Source: Bacteroides propionicigenes (GTDB lineage: Bacteria; Bacteroidota; Bacteroidia; Bacteroidales; Bacteroidaceae). From it: DNA of 64,000 bases. The notes beneath the pieces were generated by a model that did not search any database, was not told the origin of the DNA, and saw only the letters and a program-made list of their open reading frames with translations. The translations under genes and the position numbers were made by a program. Below are positions 8,943-17,900 of the stretch, piece after piece. The stretch lies in assembly GCF_018390535.1 (NCBI RefSeq), contig NZ_JAHBBW010000003.1, forward strand, positions 62,001 to 126,000, written 5' to 3'. How positions within the stretch are numbered: position 1 is the stretch's first letter; each line of letters begins with the position of its first letter.

Positions 8943-11714
8943 CTATTGTAGCTTTTCCTTTAGGAACTGCCCTGTGTAACTTGCCGTACAAGCCGCTACT
9001 TCTTCCGGGGTACCGGTTGCCACGATGTAACCTCCTTTGTCTCCACCTTCGGGACCGAGGTCAATAACGTGGTCGGCGCACTTCACTACATCCATATTGT
9101 GCTCAATGATAACAATGGAATGACCGCGGCGTATCAATGCGTCGAAGGCTTCCAGTAATTTTCGAATATCATGGAAGTGTAGTCCTGTAGTGGGTTCGTC
9201 GAAAATGAAAAGCGTCGGGTCGGCTTTTTCCATACTGAGGTAGTATGCAAGTTTTACACGCTGGTTCTCGCCGCCGGAGAGGGTGGAGGAGGATTGTCCG
9301 AGTTTGATATATCCCAACCCGACGTCTTGCAGCGGTTGCAAACGCTTCACGATTTTCTTTTGCCCGTGTTGGGTGAAGAACTCGATTGCCTGGTTGACAG
9401 TCATTTCCAGTACGTCGTAGATGCTGGTGTCGTGGAACTTCACTTCCAGTGTATCTGCCTTGAAACGCTTGCCGTGGCAAGATTCGCACTCCAGTACGAG
9501 GTCGGCCATAAACTGCATCTCTACAGTGATAGTGCCTTCGCCTTTACACTCTTCACAACGGCCGCCTTCGCTGTTGAAGCTGAAATGTCCGGCGGTATAG
9601 CCCATTTGTTTGGCAAGAGGTTGTTCTGCCCATAGTTTGCGGATTTCGTCGTAGGCCTTGATATAGGTTACGGGATTAGAACGTGAGGATTTGCCGATAG
9701 GGTTTTGGTCTACAAATTCTACATTACGCAGGTTCTGCAGGTCTCCGCCGATAGAAGCAAACTCGCCCGGGCGTTCGCTGCATTCGTCCAACTCTCGTTT
9801 GAGGGCACGGAAGAAGATGTCGCGTACCAGTGTACTTTTACCCGAGCCCGATACGCCGGTGATTACGGTCATTACGTTGAGCGGGAAGCGTACGTCTACA
9901 CCTTTCAGGTTGTTTTCGCGGGCACTTGTGATTTCAATATACTGATTCCACGGACGACGGCTTTTGGGTACAGGAATAGTTTCCTCACCCAAGAGATAGC
10001 GTACGGTGTAGCTATTGCTGTCTTTTTGCAAGTCTTTCATATCTCCGCAATACACAACCTCGCCACCCAAACGTCCGGCTTTAGGACCGATGTCGATGAT
10101 GTAGTCGGCGGCACGGATTATTTCTTCATCATGCTCCACCACTACTACGGTATTACCCAACTGTTGCAGTTGGCGCAAGACGTGTATCAGTTTGTCTGTG
10201 TCACGGCTGTGAAGTCCGATACTCGGTTCGTCCAAAATGTAGAGACTGCCCACGAGGCTGCTTCCCAAAGAAGTTGCCAAATTGATGCGCTGACTTTCAC
10301 CGCCGGAAAGGGAGTTGCTGAGACGATTCAGCGTGAGGTATCCCAAGCCTACATCCAGCAGGAAGCGGATGCGGTTGTTGATTTCTATAAGGATGCGGCG
10401 GGCAACATCGGTATCGTGTTTGTCCAGTTTCAGGTTATCAAAGAATACTTTCAGTTCCGTGATAGGCAGGTCCACCAATTCGGAAATGCTGCGTCCGCCC
10501 ACCCGGACATAACCGGCTTCGGGTTTCAGCCTCGTACCGTGGCATTTGGGGCAAAGGGTTTTACCGCGATAACGTGCCAGCATTACACGATACTGTATTT
10601 TATATTGATTCTCTTGCACCATTTTGAAGAAAGCATTGATGCCCTCGAAGTAGCGAGTGCCTTCCCACAACATTCGGCGTTGCTCATCCGTCAGTTGATA
10701 GTAAGGGGTGAAAATAGGGAAGCCGGCCTTTTCCGCGCCACGTATTACCATGTCTTTCCATTCGCCCATTTTCTCTCCGCGCCAGCATACTACTGCACCG
10801 TCGTATACAGAGAGGGAGCGGTTGGGGATAACCAGATGTTCGTCAATGCCGATGACACGTCCGAAACCTTCACATTCAGGGCAGGCTCCGATGGGGGAGT
10901 TAAACGAGAACATCTGGTCGTTGGGTTCTTCAAACGTGATACCGTCCGCTTCAAATTTGGTACTGAAACGGTATAGGCTGGTAGTGCCGTCCGGTTGGTA
11001 GAAGCGCAACAGGCAAGCTCCGTCTGCCTCGTACATGGCAGTCTCGGCGGAATCGGTAAGACGGCTGATGGCATCTTTCTCTCCGGAAGCCGTCATACGG
11101 TCTACCAAAAGGAATACAGTGTCTCCATCTTTAGGCCGGTACTCGTCAATGCGTACCATTTCTCCGTTCACTTCCAGGCGGTTGAAGCCCTGTTTCATGT
11201 CTATCTCCAGTTGTTGCTGCAAGGTACGTTCCTCACGAAGCAATATAGGAGCGAGCACGGTATAGCGTGTTCCTACAGGCTGCTGAAGCATACAGTTCAC
11301 AATATCTTCGGTGGAGTGTTTCTTCACTTCCTGTCCGCTGACGGGACTGAATGTCCGTCCCACTCGGGCATAGAGTAGGCGCAGATATTCGTAAATCTCA
11401 GTAGAAGTCCCTACGGTAGAGCGCGGATTGCGGCTGCTCACTTTCTGTTCAATGGCAATAGCGGGAGGAATCCCTTTGATAAAGTCACATTCGGGCTTGC
11501 TCATACGTCCTAAAAACTGGCGGGCATAGCTGCTGAGGCTTTCCACGTAGCGGCGTTGACCTTCGGCATAGAGTGTATCGAATGCAAGTGAGGATTTGCC
11601 GGAACCGGATAGCCCGGTAATAACCACCAGTTTGTTACGGGGTATCTCTACATCAATGTTCTTCAAATTGTTGACGCGTGCTCCTTTTATGATGATAGAT
11701 GTATTTTTTGTCAT
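8943..11714 (-). CDS. uvrA: Excinuclease ABC subunit A
   Basis: UvrA is the damage-recognition ATPase of nucleotide excision repair and works with UvrB and UvrC. At 923 residues it is about normal length. The first ATPase module has Walker [10 protein letters not shown] at residues 34-42 and the UvrA-specific [14 protein letters not shown]. Zinc-binding motifs CPECEGFG and CPKCHG, and in the second half CEECKGEG with CESCHGKRF, are intact. The second module has VSGSGKSTL, and both ABC signatures ([16 protein letters not shown]) and Walker B segments ([22 protein letters not shown]) are present. The frame extends to a TTG at 11768, but [16 protein letters not shown] from the ATG at 11714 is the natural start. 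Its promoter is divergent from the next gene. Confidence 0.97.
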   Translation of the reverse strand: MTKNTSIIIKGARVNNLKNIDVEIPRNKLVVITGLSGSGKSSLAFDTLYAEGQRRYVESLSSYARQFLGRMSKPECDFIKGIPPAIAIEQKVSSRNPRSTVGTSTEIYEYLRLLYARVGRTFSPVSGQEVKKHSTEDIVNCMLQQPVGTRYTVLAPILLREERTLQQQLEIDMKQGFNRLEVNGEMVRIDEYRPKDGDTVFLLVDRMTASGEKDAISRLTDSAETAMYEADGACLLRFYQPDGTTSLYRFSTKFEADGITFEEPNDQMFSFNSPIGACPECEGFGRVIGIDEHLVIPNRSLSVYDGAVVCWRGEKMGEWKDMVIRGAEKAGFPIFTPYYQLTDEQRRMLWEGTRYFEGINAFFKMVQENQYKIQYRVMLARYRGKTLCPKCHGTRLKPEAGYVRVGGRSISELVDLPITELKVFFDNLKLDKHDTDVARRILIEINNRIRFLLDVGLGYLTLNRLSNSLSGGESQRINLATSLGSSLVGSLYILDEPSIGLHSRDTDKLIHVLRQLQQLGNTVVVVEHDEEIIRAADYIIDIGPKAGRLGGEVVYCGDMKDLQKDSNSYTVRYLLGEETIPVPKSRRPWNQYIEITSARENNLKGVDVRFPLNVMTVITGVSGSGKSTLVRDIFFRALKRELDECSERPGEFASIGGDLQNLRNVEFVDQNPIGKSSRSNPVTYIKAYDEIRKLWAEQPLAKQMGYTAGHFSFNSEGGRCEECKGEGTITVEMQFMADLVLECESCHGKRFKADTLEVKFHDTSIYDVLEMTVNQAIEFFTQHGQKKIVKRLQPLQDVGLGYIKLGQSSSTLSGGENQRVKLAYYLSMEKADPTLFIFDEPTTGLHFHDIRKLLEAFDALIRRGHSIVIIEHNMDVVKCADHVIDLGPEGGDKGGYIVATGTPEEVAACTASYTGQFLKEKLQ

Positions 11715-11739
11715 AGACTGTTGAAAATGAATTGGGGTA

Positions 11740-11760
11740 CAAAGATAATCATTATCTTTG
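11740..11760. promoter_or_regulatory. Back-to-back -7 elements forming a 21-bp palindrome (uvrA / GHL10 gene)
   Basis: CAAAGATA at 11740-11747 is, on the minus strand, the -7 element TATCTTTG for uvrA. TATCTTTG at 11753-11760 is the -7 element for the plus-strand glycosidase-like gene. Together they form a perfect palindrome with 10-base arms around one central base. The two predicted transcripts diverge within about 20 bp. Confidence 0.6.
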
Positions 11761-11785
11761 CCATGCAATATTTAAAAAGAACAAA

Positions 11786-13297
11786 ATGAAATTTAGAAAT
11801 CTCCTCTTGCTACTATTGCTGTGCATTCAAACTTGGACCATACAGGCACAGCAAACCTCAGCTGTCAACTATCCTAAACGTGAATTTCGCGCCGCATGGA
11901 TACAGGCGGTGAACGGACAGTTTCGCAGTGTACCTACCGGCAAACTGAAGCAAACATTGATAAACCAGTTGAACTCTTTGCAAGGTGCGGGTATTAATGC
12001 CATTATCTTTCAGGTGCGCCCTGAAGCTGATGCACTGTATGCTTCGCAATATGAACCGTGGAGCCGTTTCTTGACAGGCGTACAAGGTAAAGCACCGGAA
12101 CCGTACTGGGACCCAATGCAGTTTATGATTGAAGAATGCCACAAACGGGGTATGGAGTTCCATGCTTGGATTAATCCTTATCGGGTAAAGACCTCACTGA
12201 AAAATGAACTTTCTCCTATTCATGTTTATAATTCGCATCCCGAATGGTTTGTAACCTATGGCGATCAGTTGTATTTTGACCCGGCATTGCCCGAAAGCCG
12301 TAACCATATCTGTAAGGTGATAACCGATATCGTGTCGCGCTATGATGTGGATGCTATCCACATGGACGATTATTTCTATCCTTACCCTATCAAAGGAAAA
12401 GACTTTCCGGATGATGCAAGTTTTGCACGTTATGGCGGCGGTTTCAGCAATAAGGCAGACTGGCGTCGCAGTAACGTGAATATTCTGATTCAGAAGATAC
12501 ACGAAACGATTCGTGGGCTTAAACCCTGGGTGAAGTTCGGAGTGAGCCCTTTCGGTATCTATCGTAACCAAAGTAGCGATCCGCTGGGTAGCAATACGAA
12601 TGGTTTGCAGAATTATGATGATTTATATGCTGATGTACTTCTGTGGGCGCGCAAAGGTTGGGTTGATTATAATATACCGCAGATATACTGGCAGATAGGA
12701 CATCCGGCAGCCGATTATGAAACTTTAGTGAAATGGTGGGCAAAGCATACGGAAAACCGTCCTTTGTTTATCGGACAGTCTGTAATGAATACGGTGCAGA
12801 ATGCCGACCCGAAGAATCCATCTATCAATCAGCTTCCCCGCAAGATGGCCTTGCAACGGGCTTATCAGACAATTGGCGGCAGCTGCCAATGGCCCGCCAG
12901 TGCCGTAGTGGAAAATGCCGGCAAGTATCGGGATGCGTTGGTTGCCGAGTATCATAAATATCCTGCTCTGCCGCCTGTATTTGACTTTATGGATAATGAA
13001 GCACCGGACAAAGTACGCAAAGTGAAACCGGTATGGACAGCTGACGGCTATATACTTTTCTGGACTGCGCCGAAGTTTAAAGACGAAATGAACCGTCCGG
13101 TACAGTATGTGGTGTATCGTTTCGGGTCGAAGGAAAAGGTAGATATTGACGATCCCTCGCATATTGTGGCTGTCACACGTAATACTTTCTATAAGCTGCC
13201 CTATGAGGACGGTAAGACAAAATACCGTTATGTGGTAACCGCACTCGACCGCTTGCATAACGAGTCTAAGTCAGTAGGCAAAAAGGTAAAGTTATAG
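11786..13297 (+). CDS. Secreted GHL10-family (DUF187-type) glycosidase-like protein, paralogue
   Basis: From the ATG at 11786 (a TTG further upstream would add 18 unlikely residues) this gives 504 residues with signal peptide MKFRNLLLLLLLCIQTWTIQAQ. The TIM-barrel of the glycosyl-hydrolase-like family 10 follows, seen in KREFRAAWIQAVNGQF, FQVRPEADALYASQYEPWS, ECHKRGMEFHAWINPYR and YDVDAIHMDDYFYPYP. The C-terminal ~100 residues (KVRKVKPVWTADGYILFWT to the end) form an FnIII-like domain. It has the same architecture as the protein at 4929-6389 and probably arose by duplication. It should act on envelope or dietary glycan in the periplasm or at the surface; the substrate is not evident. Confidence 0.85.
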   Translation: MKFRNLLLLLLLCIQTWTIQAQQTSAVNYPKREFRAAWIQAVNGQFRSVPTGKLKQTLINQLNSLQGAGINAIIFQVRPEADALYASQYEPWSRFLTGVQGKAPEPYWDPMQFMIEECHKRGMEFHAWINPYRVKTSLKNELSPIHVYNSHPEWFVTYGDQLYFDPALPESRNHICKVITDIVSRYDVDAIHMDDYFYPYPIKGKDFPDDASFARYGGGFSNKADWRRSNVNILIQKIHETIRGLKPWVKFGVSPFGIYRNQSSDPLGSNTNGLQNYDDLYADVLLWARKGWVDYNIPQIYWQIGHPAADYETLVKWWAKHTENRPLFIGQSVMNTVQNADPKNPSINQLPRKMALQRAYQTIGGSCQWPASAVVENAGKYRDALVAEYHKYPALPPVFDFMDNEAPDKVRKVKPVWTADGYILFWTAPKFKDEMNRPVQYVVYRFGSKEKVDIDDPSHIVAVTRNTFYKLPYEDGKTKYRYVVTALDRLHNESKSVGKKVKL

Positions 13298-13351
13298 AAG
13301 ATACAGCAATTTTACATAAGATATGCTTCCTTTTGCAGTTGTGTTCCAATA

Positions 13352-13600
13352 CCTTCCACCCTTCCGAAACCTCCTGTTTATACGGGGTAGCGGGTGGAAC
13401 CCCATATCACAGGCTGCACATTCCGACAATTCCAATGACGCATCTCAGCTCTTTAAACCACACACCTCAGCTCCTCAAATGCCTGTGGTTTGCAGGACAA
13501 ATGCCCGTGGTTACGGGAGCTGAGATGTGTCATTAGGGGAGTAAAAAGCGGGTTTCACCCGCTACCCCGTATAAACAGGAAGGTTCGGAAGGGTGGAAGG
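13352..13600. repeat. 249-bp nested palindrome with 51-bp arms
   Basis: Arms at 13352-13402 and 13550-13600 are reverse complements over 51 bases with three mismatches. Inside is a second palindrome: ATGACGCATCTCAGCTC near 13435 pairs with GAGCTGAGATGTGTCAT near 13518 with one mismatch. The centre holds two related copies of an AATGCCyGTGGTT sequence (near 13479 and 13499). The whole could fold into one long branched hairpin. It may be a non-coding mobile or REP-type element, or a strong terminator; no transposase is linked. Confidence 0.8.
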
Positions 13601-13640
13601 GGTACAGGTGCAAACTGAAATCCAAGAATATTCCCTGTTT

Positions 13641-13696
13641 TGATGTATATCATAATCCGTTTTGACGTATATCAAAATGAATTATGATGTACATCA
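13641..13696. repeat. Three palindromic 12-mers at exact 22-bp spacing
   Basis: TGATGTATATCA (13641-13652), TGACGTATATCA (13663-13674) and the perfect palindrome TGATGTACATCA (13685-13696) begin exactly 22 bp apart, about two helical turns. The flanking bases are also partly repeated (TTTTGAyGTATATCA). This arrangement is typical of a cooperative protein-binding array. No promoter lies next to it. Confidence 0.75.
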
Positions 13697-13832
13697 AAGT
13701 ATGTATGTGTGGCTGTTCAGAATCTTCGCATCGCTTATCGTTGGCGAGTAATGTGTATGCATATAGGGGAATTAGAAAATGTTAATCCCCCAAGTTTTCA
13801 AACTGAGCCGTTGTTTAGAATTCCTTCTTTTG

Positions 13833-14402
13833 TTAATAGAGTATCAGTCCGGCTATTCCGCACGCTATAATCATCAATATAGGATTGGCCTTGTACTTTC
13901 TTGTTCCAATGAAAGCTACCAAGAAAATGATGATACTGATTACGAAAGAGTAGCTATCCTCTTTTGGGGAACTAAAGTTTTCCGCATTCATTAATACCAG
14001 TGCTGCCGATGCCAAAAGTCCGACTACTGCCGGGCGAAGGCCACTGAATACAGCCTCTACCGAAGGATGCTTCTGATATTTCAGAAAGAATTTGCTGATA
14101 GTGAGCATCAAAATGAATGAAGGCAGTACTACGGCAAAGGTGGCAATGCAAGAGCCCAATATTCCCATGCTTGTACCATAGTGCTCGGCTATCGTGGTAT
14201 AGCCTACATAGGTTGCAGAATTGATACCGATAGGTCCGGGCGTCATCTGGCTGATAGCTACGATGTCCGTAAATTCCTGCGGTGTCAACCAGCCATAACG
14301 GGTGACTACTTCACCTTGTATCATGGAAAGCATGGCGTATCCACCACCAAAACCAAACAGGCCGATTTTAAAGAAAGTATAGAATAATTGAAGAAAAAGC
14401 AT
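13833..14402 (-). CDS. Chromate transporter family protein, half-size (second subunit)
   Basis: This 189-residue integral membrane protein contains one CHR domain. Full-length ChrA has two such domains; short-chain members work as pairs encoded by adjacent genes. The conserved start FFKIGLFGFGGGYAMLSMI and the segment ISQMTPGPIGINSATYVGY are typical of the domain, followed by about five hydrophobic helices. It lies 18 bp downstream of a homologous gene on the same strand, so the two probably form one heterodimeric transporter. Chromate efflux is the textbook activity, but the physiological substrate in anaerobes may be another oxyanion. Confidence 0.9.
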   Translation of the reverse strand: MLFLQLFYTFFKIGLFGFGGGYAMLSMIQGEVVTRYGWLTPQEFTDIVAISQMTPGPIGINSATYVGYTTIAEHYGTSMGILGSCIATFAVVLPSFILMLTISKFFLKYQKHPSVEAVFSGLRPAVVGLLASAALVLMNAENFSSPKEDSYSFVISIIIFLVAFIGTRKYKANPILMIIACGIAGLILY

Positions 14403-14420
14403 AGATGTTGTGATTAGGGG

Positions 14421-14972
14421 TTAATGATTAGAGGTTAATTGCCGCCACTTCCCAAATGCGTATCCGCCCACACCGGCAGCTATGATAATCCAGATGGGGG
14501 AGAAGCCCAGTAGCCAAATAAGCAGTGCTGATACAACAGGAATCCAGATGGTATAGCGGTTGATTTTGGCAGATTTCGCCATACTGAAAGTTGGAGCGGC
14601 TATTAGTGCCACAACAGCCGGACGGATGCCTTTAAAAATACGTTCTACGTAAACATTGTCTTTAAAGTTATGAAAAAATAAAGCTATGGCAAGGATAATA
14701 AGAAACGAAGGCAGTATCGTCCCTAAAGCTGTGATGATACTTCCCCGTATCCCTCGTAAACGGTAGCCTATGAAAATGGATATGTTGACTGCAAGAATGC
14801 CCGGTGCGGATTGGGATATGGCAAGCAGGTCTATGAAATCTTCTTTGGCTATCCACCGGCGCTTTGTAACAATTTCATCTTCTATTAACGGGACCATGGC
14901 ATAGCCGCCGCCAATGGTGAATGCCCCGATTTTGAAGAATATGGAAAAAGCTTCGATATATATATTTGTCAT
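14421..14972 (-). CDS. Chromate transporter family protein, half-size (first subunit)
   Basis: This 183-residue membrane protein has one CHR domain: IFFKIGAFTIGGGYAMVPLI, then ISQSAPGILAVNISIFIGY, then several hydrophobic helices. It pairs with the gene at 13833-14402. Its start lies 24 bp after the stop of the hybrid two-component regulator on the same strand. It may therefore be read from the regulator's transcript; I see no -7 element in the gap. Confidence 0.9.
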   Translation of the reverse strand: MTNIYIEAFSIFFKIGAFTIGGGYAMVPLIEDEIVTKRRWIAKEDFIDLLAISQSAPGILAVNISIFIGYRLRGIRGSIITALGTILPSFLIILAIALFFHNFKDNVYVERIFKGIRPAVVALIAAPTFSMAKSAKINRYTIWIPVVSALLIWLLGFSPIWIIIAAGVGGYAFGKWRQLTSNH

Positions 14973-14996
14973 ATCATGTGTAATACTGTAATCAGT

Positions 14997-17900
14997 TTAT
15001 TGTTTTGGTTCATTAATGTTTCCTTCCTCTTTTGCATATTGGCTCGGGCTTACATTAAAGTGCTTTTTAAAGACTTCACGGAAATATTTGGCATCACTGA
15101 ATCCGGTCATTTCGGCCACCTCGGTGATTGTATACCTCTGCTCTTTCAACAGCTTCATGGCATGTTTCAGACGAATTAGCCGGACATAATCTCCCGGAGA
15201 TTGGTCGGTCAGCGCCTTTAATTTATTGTAGAAGCTGGTACGGCTCATATTGAGTAAGTTACAAAGAACATCAATATTGAAAGTTGGGCTATCCATATTA
15301 TCTTCTACGTGCTTCTTGATGCTGGCTATGAATTTCCAGTCTAAATCCGTAGAGCAGTTGAGGCATTCCGTATTGTGGGTGTCGTCATTTAACTCCAGAT
15401 TGGCATATCTGTGGCGTAGTAAAGCGCGGTTGGCCAGCAGATTGGCAATGGTGGCGCGCAAAATTCCGATATTGAAAGGCTTTACCACGTATTCGTCCGC
15501 TCCGGTTTGCAGTCCGTCTATGATGTTTTTATCTGTATTAAGAGCTGTAAGCAGGATTACGGGAATGTGCGAAGTGGCAATATCGTTTTTTACAACTTGA
15601 CATAATTCGTCACCCCGCATTTCGGGCATCATAATGTCCGATATAATCAAGTCTGGGAAATACTCTTTTATGATATAAAGTGCCGATTTGCCGTTGGAAC
15701 ATACCTGTACTTGATACTTCTCGGCCAAAGTACGGCGCAGGTATTCTCTCAGTTCATCATTATCCTCTACTACCAATATCTTTTGCTGCTGGTCTGTACT
15801 AAGGGTTTGCTGTTGGGCATCTTCGTAACCTTCTATAGGAGTGGCTGTGGTTTCGGCAGGAACATTCAGCGTATTCTCTATTGAAGGAACAACCTGTTCC
15901 ATGTCGTTATCCTTCGGCTGGTTTTGTTCTTTTTCATCTTTTGCCGGAGAGGAATGTTGTATCGCTTTATGGTAACGTTTTTTACTTTTAGGAAAAGATA
16001 CTTTGATACAAGACCCTTTGCCTTCGGTACTGCTAAAACTGAGCTTTCCTTTGTGTATATGTACGAGTTTCCATACCAACAGCAGACCTATTCCGCTTCC
16101 GGTAACTTTAGAGTTGATAGCATTGCTGCCGCGGAAGTGCATTTTAAACAGTTTCTTTTGCTCGTCCAATGGAATACCGATACCTGTATCGCTAACCTCC
16201 ACATTCCAAGTATCTTCTGTCTCGTAAGCATAGATATGTACACTTCCACCGTCCGGAGTATATTTTAAGGCGTTGGATATGATGTTTTTCAAAATAGAAT
16301 CCATTTTATCCTTGTCCAGCCAAACGTTCAGATAGCGGAAATTACTTTCGTAAGTCAAGTTGATATGTTTGATGGAAGCATATGGACGGAATACATTGAC
16401 TGTTTCATTCATGTAGACACCCAGTTCGTATTCGGATACGTAGAAGCTGTTTGAATAAGTGTCTGCCCGTTCAAAGTTGATGAGGTTAGTTGTGAGACGT
16501 AACAACGCATTGACATTACGAAGTGCCGTACCGAGATTGTCAACTCCCTCTTTAGTCAACGTCTCGCGTTCGGCAAGTTCTTCCAGCGGAGCTTTGATAA
16601 GTGTTAGCGGGGTGCGGATATCATGCGCCGTATTGACAAAGAAACGAATCTTGTCATCGGATATCTTTCTTTGCTTGCGTAACACGATGATACGTAATGT
16701 AATACTTGTAAGGGCGATGAGAACGAACGCATAAAATAATAAAGCCCATATACTGAGCCAGAAGGGTTGCTCGATAATAATATCCATGCAGCGTTCTTCC
16801 AGTACGATGCGTCGGTCCTCGTTGGATATGGCACGAACGCGCAGGATGTAGTGCCCGGGGCTCAAGTTGGTGAAACGAATAATATTCTCTTCTCCCGGAC
16901 GGCTCCAACCGTCATAGAATCCTTCTAACTTCCAAGAGTACAGGATAAGGGAAGGATAGTCATAGTTGATAGAGGAAACCTGAAGTGAGAATATGTTTTG
17001 GTTATATTTCAGTTGCAAGGTTTTTGTTTCATCAATATCCAAAATAAGGGGAGAACCCTCATCCTTTGGGTATACAGTCTGGTAGAATACACGCAAATCA
17101 CTGAATATCATTTGTGTTTTATACTCGCGTGGTAATACCATGTTCTTAGGAAACTCTATGGCACCATCAGTACTTCCGAAAATGACATTGCCATTCTTAC
17201 GCAATGTTCCTGAGTTGGCATTAAAGTGATCGGACTGTAGTCCCTGTTCTTTAGTCCAGTTATGGAATACCTTCTCCTTAGGATAAAAAGCACTCAAACC
17301 ATATTCGGTACTGAGCAATACGTCATTCTTATCTTCTGAGAGGATTGTGTAGATGTTATTGGAGATAAGTGCGCAGTTATCTTTGTGATAGTGCTGGAAG
17401 CTTTTGTTGACAGGGTCATAAATAAGCAAACCGGAGTTGTTGGTACCAATATATAGCAGCCCTGTGGGATCCTGATATAAGGAGTATATATAGGAAGATT
17501 CTACCGGCATCGGGATGTACTGGTGTTTATCGGTTTCCTTGTCCAATAAATATAACCCGTTGGCTGTACCTATCCACATATATTTTTTGTCTTTCTCTTT
17601 TATCTCTGTTATGGCATCCAGTCCGGGGATGAAATTCACCTTTTTATTTTTTAAGTCTATTCTTTTGAGATTGTAGTATCCACCGGACCATATGTAGCCT
17701 TCACTGTCTTTGGTGATAGAACGAATATATTTGTCCGGACGAATATCTGTTCCGCCAAATAGTGCGGGGGTAAAGAAATCAACCGAATAGCTCTTTTTGT
17801 TTATTTGGTAGATACCTGAACTGTAGCCGCCTGCCCAAATAACCCCGGGGCTGATTTCGCACAAGGAAATAAAAGTATGGCTTTGATTTGTGTGCTCTTT

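Larger units (their letters stand above)
13298..13832. other. 535-bp gene-free spacer filled with inverted repeats and iterons
   Basis: No credible gene is present; the short frames here run through the palindromes. The spacer separates a plus-strand gene end from a minus-strand gene end (convergent). It contains the 51-bp inverted repeat at 13352-13600 and the 22-bp iterons at 13641-13696. The remaining ~130 bp before the chromate transporter stop shows nothing recognisable. Confidence 0.7.

Noticed and set aside
9705..10976. A 423-codon plus-strand frame
   Set aside because: It is antisense to uvrA; its composition (many Phe, Val, Thr, no family motif) is typical of a mirror frame.
13323..13536. 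Two overlapping frames of about 66 codons
   Set aside because: They run through the 51-bp palindrome and have low-complexity, Pro/His/Ser-rich translations without a ribosome-binding site.
13641..13696. CRISPR array
   Set aside because: Only three 12-mers, spacers of 10 bp, and no cas genes in the window.
13833..14972. A frameshifted single chrA gene
   Set aside because: Each half has its own start, its own GGGYAM and Pro-Gly motif, and complete domain; paired half-size CHR proteins are a known arrangement.
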